Below are positions 24,620-31,920 of a DNA stretch of 34,322 nucleotides, piece by piece. Made by a program: the position numbers and the translations under genes. This DNA is from Flavobacteriaceae bacterium (lineage in GTDB: Bacteria > Bacteroidota > Bacteroidia > Flavobacteriales > Flavobacteriaceae). Where the stretch lies: contig JAMPYA010000003.1 in the NCBI GenBank assembly GCA_023700885.1, positions 1 through 34,322 on the forward strand, given 5' to 3'. The stretch's first letter is position 1. Each line of letters begins with the position of its first letter. Below the pieces are notes generated by a model. That model did not search any database, was not told the origin of the DNA, and saw nothing but the letters and a program-made list of their open reading frames with translations.

Positions 24620-25219
24620 TTAGTTGTTTTCTTCTGGAAATACTTTTTTGTTAAAAATAATTAATAACATTACTCCAATTGATATAGCCGAATCTGCCAC
24701 ATTAAAAATAGCATTAAAAAAAGTAAAGTAATTACCTCCCCAAATTGGCAACCATTCTGGTAAATACCCACTCCAAAATGGAAAATAAAACATGTCTACT
24801 ACTTTTCCATGAAATAAACTGTTATAACCACCACCCTCAGCAAAAGCAGTTGCTACACCTGCATAAGAATCTGTAAAAATAATTCCATAAAAAATAGAAT
24901 CGATAATATTTCCTACAGCACCTGCAAATATTAATGAAACTGCAATAATTAATATTTGATGTTGTTGTTTTTTAATAGAATCATACAGCCAATATCCAAT
25001 TGCAGAAATAGCAATTAATCTAAAGATTGTTAAAACGAGCTTTCCTATTCTGCCTCCAAATTCGACTCCCCAAGCCATTCCGTTATTTTCGATAAAATGA
25101 ATTCTAAACCACTCAAAAACGTAAATTTCTTCTCCTAAAGTAAAGTTTGTTTTAATATAGATTTTCAAAATTTGATCTATAAACAACACTGATAATATGA
25201 TTATTATTGCTTTTTTCAA
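24620..25219 (-). CDS. lspA: Lipoprotein signal peptidase (signal peptidase II)
   Basis: LspA cleaves signal peptides of prolipoproteins after lipid attachment and is an inner-membrane aspartyl protease. The 199 residues have four hydrophobic segments, the conserved IENNGMAWGV loop, and the two catalytic aspartates Asp107 (GNIIDS) and Asp176 (FNVADS), with VVDMFYFPFW between them. It is longer than the usual 160 or so residues because of an insertion around 112-137 (facing the periplasm), which I recall as common in Bacteroidota. The start is a TTG at 25219 (then AAA AAA); a stop lies three codons upstream and the next ATG would remove the first membrane helix. In this window its likely substrates include GldD and the 59-residue lipoprotein. 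Confidence 0.96.
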   Translation of the reverse strand: MKKAIIIILSVLFIDQILKIYIKTNFTLGEEIYVFEWFRIHFIENNGMAWGVEFGGRIGKLVLTIFRLIAISAIGYWLYDSIKKQQHQILIIAVSLIFAGAVGNIIDSIFYGIIFTDSYAGVATAFAEGGGYNSLFHGKVVDMFYFPFWSGYLPEWLPIWGGNYFTFFNAIFNVADSAISIGVMLLIIFNKKVFPEENN

Positions 25220-25243
25220 GATGTACTATAATTTAAAACTTGG

Positions 25244-25251
25244 CAAAATTA
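25244..25251 (-). promoter_or_regulatory. Putative -7 box for lspA
   Basis: TAATTTTG on the minus strand matches TANNTTTG, 24 nt before the lspA TTG start and downstream of the terminator of the preceding gene. Confidence 0.45.
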
Positions 25252-25303
25252 CTGTTTTTTGATTGATTTTTTATCTTCAAAATATTATAATATTATAAAA
25301 AAA

Positions 25304-25327
25304 CAAAGCCTCCAAAAGGAAGCTTTG
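25304..25327 (-). terminator. Terminator after the TraR/DksA-like gene
   Basis: CAAAGC-C-TCC pairs with GGA-A-GCTTTG (one internal mismatch) around AAAA, and is followed on the minus strand by TTTTTTTATAAT. Confidence 0.75.
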
Positions 25328-25344
25328 CTTGATTTATAAAAAAT

Positions 25345-25725
25345 TTACTGCTGCAAATTTTTAGCTTCAATGCTTAAAGTTGCATGAGGAACTAATTTAA
25401 GACGTTCTTTAGAAATTAACTTTCCAGTTACACGACAAACTCCATAGGTTTTATTTTCAATACGTTGTAAAGCATGATACAAGTCTCTAATAAACTTTTC
25501 TTGTCTTATAGCAAACTGTACGTTCACTTCTTTAGACATGGTCTCAGATCCTTCTTCGAATGCCTTAAAAGTAGGCGAAGTATCGTCTGTGCCATTATTA
25601 GAATCGTTTTTATAGGCGCTTTTTAAAAGCTCTAAATCTTCCTCTGCATTTTTGATTTTTTTTAGAATTATTTCTTTAAATTCTAATAAATCACTGTCTG
25701 AATATCTAACTATATTTTCTGCCAT
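25345..25725 (-). CDS. TraR/DksA-family protein with a degenerate zinc finger
   Basis: A 126-residue coiled-coil protein of the TraR/DksA type, a family that binds the RNA polymerase secondary channel and adjusts transcription, often with ppGpp. The N-terminal two thirds are helical (DLLEFKEIILKKIKNAEEDL, then EVNVQFAIRQEKFIRDLYHA). The C-terminal finger region reads YGVCRVTGKLISKERLKLVP with the remaining positions replaced, so only one of the four zinc-binding Cys is left (the others are Thr, Ser and Ala). I start at the ATG at 25725 (MAENIVRYSD), 4 nt after the ileS stop; a six-codon longer reading starts at a TTG and overlaps ileS. It is cotranscribed with ileS. Confidence 0.9.
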   Translation of the reverse strand: MAENIVRYSDSDLLEFKEIILKKIKNAEEDLELLKSAYKNDSNNGTDDTSPTFKAFEEGSETMSKEVNVQFAIRQEKFIRDLYHALQRIENKTYGVCRVTGKLISKERLKLVPHATLSIEAKNLQQ

Positions 25726-25729
25726 AATA

Positions 25730-28700
25730 CTACAATTTTTCAATTAAAATATAGGAACTTACCTCATCAAAAACAATTTCTGTGCCTTTATTTAATTGTT
25801 CAACGATTATTAATTCGTTGGTTAAGGTTTCATTTTTAATATACTGTTCGTTTTCTTTAATCGCCCTATCCAAAAGTTCATGTTTTTGAACCATTAGTCT
25901 AATTTTATCAACAACATCAAGACCACTTTCTTTTCTAAGGTTTTGAATTCTATTAACCAATTCTCTTGCATAACCTTCATTTCTCAATTCATCGGTAATG
26001 GTAATGTCTAAAGCAACAGTTAAATTACCTTGATTTGCCACCAACCAGCCTTCAATATCTTGAGATGAAATCTCTACTTCATTAAAGGCTAAAGTAAATG
26101 TTTTGCCATTAATTTCAAAGTAAATTTCACCGTCTTTTTCAATTTTGTTAACATCTTCTTGAGTAAACTTTTGAATAGCATCTACTGCTAATTTCATGTC
26201 TTTGCCAAATTTTGGTCCTAAAAGCTTAAAGTTTGGTTTAATAGTCTTAACCAAGACACCTGAAGTGTCGTCAAGTAGTTCTATTTCTTTTACATTTACC
26301 TCAGATAATATTAAGTTTTGAACGGATAATATTTCTACTCTATCTTGTTCATTACTAATTGGTATCATTATTTTTTGAAGTGGTTGTCGCACCTTTATCA
26401 TTTCCTTTTTTCGAAGTGATAAAACCAATGATGAAATATCTTGTGCTTTATTCATTCTTCTTTGCAATGATTCATCAATTAAATCTTTTTGAAAAACTGG
26501 AAAATCGGCCAAATGAACAGATTCGTGTTTTTCTTTACCGGCAACATCGATTAAATCTTTATACATTCGATCCATAAAAAATGGTGCAATTGGAGAAGCC
26601 ATTTTTGATACTGTTAATAAACAGGTATATAAAGTTTGATAAGCAGAAATTTTATCTGCCTGATAATCACCTTTCCAAAAACGTCTTCTACTTAATCTTA
26701 CAAACCAGTTACTTAAATTTTCAGTTACAAAATACTGAATTTCTCTAGCAGCTTTGGTTGGTTCGTAGTCGTTGTAATGATTTTCTACATTTTTAATTAA
26801 AGAATTTAATTCGGATAGAATCCAACGATCAATTTCTGGTCTTTCTTGATTAGGGATTTCATTTTCTTTATATTTAAATCCGTCAATATTGGCATATAAT
26901 GCAAAAAATGAATAGGTATTATACAGCGTTCCGAAAAATTTTCTTCTTACTTCATCAATCCCTTCTACATCAAATTTTAAATTATCCCACGGATTGGCAT
27001 TTACAATCATATACCAACGAGTTGCATCTGGACTATAATTTTTCAAGGTGTCAAAAGCATCAACCGTATTACCAAGTCGCTTAGACATTTTATGTCCGTT
27101 TTTATCTAAAACAAGTCCATTAGAAACTACATTTTTATAAGCAACAGAATCAAAAACCATTGACGAAATAGCGTGTAAGGTATAAAACCAACCTCTTGTT
27201 TGGTCTACACCTTCAGCAATAAAATCGGCCGGAAAAAATTTATTCTCATCTATTAATTCTTTATTTTCAAAAGGATAATGCCATTGTGCATAAGGCATTG
27301 AGCCAGAATCAAACCACACATCAATCAAATCAGCTTCTCTATACATGGGTTTATCTGTAGGAGAAACCAAGATTATTTTATCTACAAAATTTTTGTGTAA
27401 ATCGATGTTTTCATAATTTGCATCACTCATATTTCCCACAATAAAATTTGGGTAAATATCTACAGTCATCAGTCCTTTTTCAATTGATTTTTGCATCTCT
27501 AATTTTAAGGTTGCAACAGAATCAATCACAATTTCTTCAGTTTTATCTTCAGTTCTCCAAATAGGCAAAGGAATTCCCCAAAAACGTGAACGCGATAAAT
27601 TCCAGTCGTTGGCATTTTTAAGCCAGTTACCAAAACGGCCTTCGCCAGTTGCTTTTGGTTTCCAATTAATAGTTTCATTTAATTGGAACATCTGTTCTTT
27701 TTTATCTGTAACTTTAATAAACCAAGAGTCTAACGGATAATATAAAACGGGCTTATCGGTTCTCCAACAATGTGGATAATTGTGTTTGTACTTCTCTACA
27801 ACAAATGCTTTATTTTCTTCCTTTAGCTTAATAACCAATTCAACATCTACTGAACGCTCAGGAGCTTCGCCATCATTATAATATTCATTTTTAACATATT
27901 TTCCGGAAAATTCTCCCAAATGATGGGTAAATTTTCCTTGTAAATCAACTAACGGAACCGGATTGTTATTTTCATCTAAAACCAACATTGGAGGAATGCC
28001 CCATTCTTTGGCTACTTGAGCGTCATCTGCACCAAAAGTTGGTGCGGTGTGAACTATTCCTGTTCCATCTTCTGTAGTTACAAAATCACCTGAAATGACT
28101 ACGAAAGCTTTATCAGTATCATAATATGGTTGTACAAAGGGTAATAATTGCTCGTATTTAATTCCTACTAAATCACTTCCTTTTAATTCATGAAGAATTA
28201 GATAGGGTATTTTTTTGTCTTCTGGTTGATAGTTTTTCAACGCTGTTTTAGAATCAACCAAAAAGAATTTGCTTGTAAAAATATTTGAAACTAAATTTTT
28301 AGCAAGAATAACTTTTACTGATTTAAAAGTGTATTGATTAAAAGTTTCAACTACTACATAATCTATTTTTTTACCAACGGTTAAAGCGGTGTTAGAAGGC
28401 AAAGTCCAAGGAGTGGTAGTCCATGCTAATAAGTGTAAGTTTCCTTGATATGGTTTTAATTGCTCTGGCAATGACATATTAATTGCTTTAAACTGAGCAA
28501 TTACCGTGGTATCGGTAACATCTTTGTAAGTACCTGGCTGATTTAGTTCATGTGAGCTTAAACCGGTTCCAGCTTTTGGTGAATAGGGTTGGATTGAATA
28601 GCCTTTGTAAAGTAATTTTTTGTTATATAACTGTGCCAACAACCACCATACCGACTCCATATATTTTGATTGATAGGTAACGTATGGATTCTCCATATCT

Positions 28701-29125
28701 ACCCAATTTCCCATTTTTCGGGTTAAATCTTCCCAAACATCAGTATAACGCATCACCGCTTTTTTACACGCTTCGTTATATGCTTCTATAGAAATTTTTA
28801 CACCTATGTCTTCTTTGGTTATTCCAAGTTCTTTTTCAACACCTAATTCAATTGGCAATCCGTGGGTATCCCAACCTGCTTTTCTCTTAACCTGATATCC
28901 TTGTAGGGTTTTATATCGACAAAAAATATCTTTAATGGTTCGTCCCATTACATGGTGGATTCCGGGTAATCCGTTTGCAGATGGAGGACCTTCGTAAAAT
29001 ACAAATGGTTTTTGTTCATCTTTTTCATCAATACTTTTTTGGAAAATAGCTCTTTCTTCCCAGAAATTTAAAATTTCATCGGCAACATTGGTAAGATCTA
29101 ATCCTTTGTATTCTCTGTATTTCAT
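25730..29125 (-). CDS. ileS: Isoleucyl-tRNA synthetase, type 2 (IleRS2)
   Basis: IleRS attaches isoleucine to its tRNA and edits misactivated valine. The 1131 residues contain the class I signatures, the first in unusual form: GLPGIHHVMGRTIKD with GIHH at residues 55-58 instead of HIGH, and the standard KMSKR in NGHKMSKRLGNTVD. The editing domain is present (LLAWTTTPWTLPSNTALTVG and later DDAQVAKEWG). The C-terminus (ITDELRNEGYARELVNRIQN) is of the eukaryote-like type and lacks the Cys zinc site of type 1 enzymes. Both features, and the length, point to IleRS2. A 292-nt gap upstream holds a 17-codon mini-ORF and a small hairpin but no clear promoter. It is followed by the TraR/DksA-like gene. 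Confidence 0.96.
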   Translation of the reverse strand: MKYREYKGLDLTNVADEILNFWEERAIFQKSIDEKDEQKPFVFYEGPPSANGLPGIHHVMGRTIKDIFCRYKTLQGYQVKRKAGWDTHGLPIELGVEKELGITKEDIGVKISIEAYNEACKKAVMRYTDVWEDLTRKMGNWVDMENPYVTYQSKYMESVWWLLAQLYNKKLLYKGYSIQPYSPKAGTGLSSHELNQPGTYKDVTDTTVIAQFKAINMSLPEQLKPYQGNLHLLAWTTTPWTLPSNTALTVGKKIDYVVVETFNQYTFKSVKVILAKNLVSNIFTSKFFLVDSKTALKNYQPEDKKIPYLILHELKGSDLVGIKYEQLLPFVQPYYDTDKAFVVISGDFVTTEDGTGIVHTAPTFGADDAQVAKEWGIPPMLVLDENNNPVPLVDLQGKFTHHLGEFSGKYVKNEYYNDGEAPERSVDVELVIKLKEENKAFVVEKYKHNYPHCWRTDKPVLYYPLDSWFIKVTDKKEQMFQLNETINWKPKATGEGRFGNWLKNANDWNLSRSRFWGIPLPIWRTEDKTEEIVIDSVATLKLEMQKSIEKGLMTVDIYPNFIVGNMSDANYENIDLHKNFVDKIILVSPTDKPMYREADLIDVWFDSGSMPYAQWHYPFENKELIDENKFFPADFIAEGVDQTRGWFYTLHAISSMVFDSVAYKNVVSNGLVLDKNGHKMSKRLGNTVDAFDTLKNYSPDATRWYMIVNANPWDNLKFDVEGIDEVRRKFFGTLYNTYSFFALYANIDGFKYKENEIPNQERPEIDRWILSELNSLIKNVENHYNDYEPTKAAREIQYFVTENLSNWFVRLSRRRFWKGDYQADKISAYQTLYTCLLTVSKMASPIAPFFMDRMYKDLIDVAGKEKHESVHLADFPVFQKDLIDESLQRRMNKAQDISSLVLSLRKKEMIKVRQPLQKIMIPISNEQDRVEILSVQNLILSEVNVKEIELLDDTSGVLVKTIKPNFKLLGPKFGKDMKLAVDAIQKFTQEDVNKIEKDGEIYFEINGKTFTLAFNEVEISSQDIEGWLVANQGNLTVALDITITDELRNEGYARELVNRIQNLRKESGLDVVDKIRLMVQKHELLDRAIKENEQYIKNETLTNELIIVEQLNKGTEIVFDEVSSYILIEKL

Positions 29126-29417
29126 CTGTTTATATTTATTGTTTAGTTAGACAAGCTCACTATAAATTTTATTTGTCAGATGGAACGCACATATTCATTT
29201 CTCTGTGTGTCAATTAAAATTGTCATGGGCGTTTCATTTTAATGTTTTATTGTAAATGTTTAAGCGATAAATTATTTCAAAATCGCTATGACATCCTATT
29301 TATTATACTGCTTTTCAATTGATTTGCGAAAATACATATTTTATTTTATTTTAAACTTATGGAAAAACAAAAGCGTCTCAATAGAGACGCTTTTTGACCT
29401 ATTATATCTTATTCTAA
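29126..29417 (-). other. Intergenic leader region of ileS
   Basis: This 292-nt stretch holds the terminator of the OmpA-family gene (29371-29392), a 6-bp stem AGCGAT/ATCGCT (29263-29287), a near-consensus -7 sequence TATTTTCG (29327-29334, minus strand), and a mini-ORF at 29176-29226 reading MTILIDTQRNEYVRSI. No tRNA or larger gene is seen. Confidence 0.4.
29371..29392 (-). terminator. Terminator after the OmpA-family gene
   Basis: AAGCGTCTC pairs with GAGACGCTT around a 4-nt loop, and is followed on the minus strand by TTGTTTTT. It closes the adhesin-PorP-OmpA unit 26 nt after the stop codon. Confidence 0.8.
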
Positions 29418-30989
29418 TTATTCTTTTCTAATTACAACAAACTCTGTTCTTCTATTTAGTTGATGTTGACTTTCAGAGCATTGAATACCGTTTGTACATT
29501 TGTTTAATATTTGACTCTCTCCATATCCTTTTCCAGAAATTCTTTCTTTAGAAATTCCTTTAGAAATAATGTAATCAATTGTACTTTGTGCTCTCCGTTC
29601 AGATAACCACATATTATATTTATCATTGCCACGAACATCGGTGTGTGAGCCACATTCTATAACAATATCAGGATATTTATTCATTACTTCAACTACTTTA
29701 GCTAACTCAATTTCTGCGTCTTTTCTAATTTTTGCAGAATTTAAATCAAAATAAATTGGATTAATTTTAATTAATGTTTTTTCATTAACAACTGCAAAAT
29801 CTTCTTTAAAAAGGCTCATCACAATATTATGAATTTTATGATTTTCGCTTGTTGATTCTAATTTAGCATCCGTTTTAACATATCCAATTTTGCTTGCGTA
29901 TAGTAGATACTTTTTATTGCACTCTATATCAAAAGTAAAACTAGCATCTTCTTGAACAATTATTGTTTGAAGTTCTTTATTGTTTTCGTCATACAAAACA
30001 ACTGTTGCTCCGCTTAAACTTCCATTGTTGGCCCCATCAACAATTTTTCCTTGTATTTTTTGATTGCACGCTACCTTTGGTGTGCTTAAGTTAAAACTAT
30101 AAATATCATCATCACCTTTTCCTCCTTCTCTATTAGAAGAAAAATAACCTCTCGTATTATCTGGATGCATAACAAATGCAAAATCGTCAAATGCTGTATT
30201 AATAGGTGCTTCTAATGCTGTTGGTTCTAAATTGTTTATATGATCTAAATTAATTTGATAAATATCTAAATCTCCGAGTTTTTTTCTTCCATCAGATGAA
30301 AAATACATGGTATTATCATGGCTAATGAAAGGGAATTTTTCATGCCCAACTGTATTAATTTTAGGCCCTAAGTTAACTGGCGTGCCATAACTGCCATCAC
30401 TGTTAATTTCTACATAATAGAGGTCTGTATTTCCATACCCTCCCGGCATATCTGATGAGAAATAAAGTCGCTTTTCGTCTGAACTTAATGTTGGATGACC
30501 GCAAGAATAATTTTTATTATTAATAGAAAAAGGTTTTGGTTCTCCCCATTTTCCATCTTCTTGTAAGGAAGAAACAAAAATTGCAAGATTTACATTATTG
30601 TCATCATCTTTAATTTTTTTCTTTTTATAATAATAATCGCGTGTAAAGTACATTGTTTTTAAGTCACTTGAGATGGCTACAATTCCTTCATGAAATTTTG
30701 AATTTATGACTTTAGTAAGGTGATTTGAATTAGAAATCTCTCCTTTTGAATCTATTTCTCCTTCATAGAGATCTAAAAATGGTTGTTTATTTCCACTCCA
30801 AATTCTTGAAGTATTACCAAATCCTCTTTTTGATGAAGCATAAATTATTTTATTTTCACCAAAAATAGTGGTTCCAAAATCAGAATATTTTGTGTTGATA
30901 TCTAGATTTTTAATCTCAAACGTTTTATTTGATTGAGCTATTAAACTACAAGTAAATATAAAAATGCTGTACCATACTATTTGTTTCAT
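29418..30989 (-). CDS. OmpA-family protein with PD40 repeats and a carboxypeptidase-regulatory-like domain
   Basis: A 523-residue exported protein (signal peptide MKQIVWYSIFIFTCSLIAQ). Residues about 40-300 hold a set of PD40/WD40-like blades, with repeated YFSSD-type strands (RLYFSSDMPGGYGNTDLYYV, TMYFSSDGRKKLGDLDIYQI, RGYFSSNREGGKGDDDIYSF). About 312-395 is a beta-sandwich like carboxypeptidase regulatory domains (QGKIVDGANNGSLSGATVVL). About 405-523 is an OmpA domain with the peptidoglycan-binding Asp and Arg in SHTDVRGNDKYNMWLSERRA. The domain order resembles PorE of Porphyromonas, which ties the T9SS to peptidoglycan, but no lipobox Cys is obvious here. It is the last gene of a three-gene unit, 11 nt after the PorP/SprF gene. 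Confidence 0.92.
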   Translation of the reverse strand: MKQIVWYSIFIFTCSLIAQSNKTFEIKNLDINTKYSDFGTTIFGENKIIYASSKRGFGNTSRIWSGNKQPFLDLYEGEIDSKGEISNSNHLTKVINSKFHEGIVAISSDLKTMYFTRDYYYKKKKIKDDDNNVNLAIFVSSLQEDGKWGEPKPFSINNKNYSCGHPTLSSDEKRLYFSSDMPGGYGNTDLYYVEINSDGSYGTPVNLGPKINTVGHEKFPFISHDNTMYFSSDGRKKLGDLDIYQINLDHINNLEPTALEAPINTAFDDFAFVMHPDNTRGYFSSNREGGKGDDDIYSFNLSTPKVACNQKIQGKIVDGANNGSLSGATVVLYDENNKELQTIIVQEDASFTFDIECNKKYLLYASKIGYVKTDAKLESTSENHKIHNIVMSLFKEDFAVVNEKTLIKINPIYFDLNSAKIRKDAEIELAKVVEVMNKYPDIVIECGSHTDVRGNDKYNMWLSERRAQSTIDYIISKGISKERISGKGYGESQILNKCTNGIQCSESQHQLNRRTEFVVIRKE

Positions 30990-31000
30990 AATGTTGCGAT

Positions 31001-31909
31001 TTAGAAAAATCTAGGAGATTTAAATTTAAACAATTTGAAGTCGTACAATAATACAATTTCATGTGTACCAGAATTATAATTACCCAGGTTAGAAGTTGTA
31101 TAATCGTATGCGTATCCTATTCTTAGGTTGTTGTTAACCGCAAAATTTACTAAACCACTTAAAGAATCATCGATTCTGTAAGAAACCCCTAACTCTAATT
31201 TATCATTGTATAAAAAATTGGTTGATAAATCTATTGATAAAGGAGCACCTGCTACCACTTTTGTCAAAAATGAAGGTTTAAATTTAAATGATTCTGATAA
31301 CTTTAATACATAACCAGATGTGATGAAATAATGCATTTTTTCAGAAGCTTTACTTATAATTCCTCCTTGTTTTTCAAAATGATTACTTTCAATCATATTC
31401 GGAATTGAGGCTCCAGCATAAAATTTATCTGTATAGTAATACACACCCACTCCAACATTAGGATAACTTTTATTTAAATTATCAGTAAAATTAACATCGG
31501 GTGCAACAGTTGCAATAGTTGCTAAGCCTAAATCTTGAAGCGTTAATCCTGCTTTAATACCAAAAGCAAATTTACCAATATCAGATGTTTGTAATGTGTA
31601 TGAAACATCGGCATAAAGATTGGTTTCTTTTACAGGCCCTATTTCATCGGCCATTACGGAAAATCCTAAACCAACATTTTTACCAATAGGTGAATGTGCT
31701 GTTAAGGTTGCGGTTTTGGGTGCTCCTTCTAAACCAACCCATTGTGTTCTGCCAAGAAATCCTAGACTTAATGATTCGTTTGAACCGGCATAAGCTGGGT
31801 TTAAAAGGTTCATATTGTACATATACTGTGTATAGTGTGGGTCTTGTTGAGCAAACATTTGTAATCCTATAAATGCTGCAATAACTGTTATAATTGATTT
31901 TAGTTTCAT
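31001..31909 (-). CDS. PorP/SprF-family outer-membrane protein
   Basis: A 302-residue outer-membrane barrel of the PorP/SprF family. It has a signal peptide (MKLKSIITVIAAFIGLQMFA) and the family opening QQDPHYTQYMYNMNLLNPAY followed by AGSNESLSLGFLGRTQWVGL, then alternating beta strands up to a C-terminal aromatic (KFKSPRFF). SprF is needed to put the adhesin SprB on the cell surface in Flavobacterium johnsoniae, and paralogues are usually encoded beside a protein with a type B sorting domain. That is the case here: the adhesin ends 11 nt upstream. It most likely anchors or displays that adhesin after T9SS export. Confidence 0.95.
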   Translation of the reverse strand: MKLKSIITVIAAFIGLQMFAQQDPHYTQYMYNMNLLNPAYAGSNESLSLGFLGRTQWVGLEGAPKTATLTAHSPIGKNVGLGFSVMADEIGPVKETNLYADVSYTLQTSDIGKFAFGIKAGLTLQDLGLATIATVAPDVNFTDNLNKSYPNVGVGVYYYTDKFYAGASIPNMIESNHFEKQGGIISKASEKMHYFITSGYVLKLSESFKFKPSFLTKVVAGAPLSIDLSTNFLYNDKLELGVSYRIDDSLSGLVNFAVNNNLRIGYAYDYTTSNLGNYNSGTHEIVLLYDFKLFKFKSPRFF

Positions 31910-31920
31910 TCAGTTTTAAT

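Noticed and set aside
29126..29417. T-box or amino-acid riboswitch in the ileS leader
   Set aside because: I see no T-box sequence, specifier stem or terminator/antiterminator pair; T-boxes are also not expected in this phylum.
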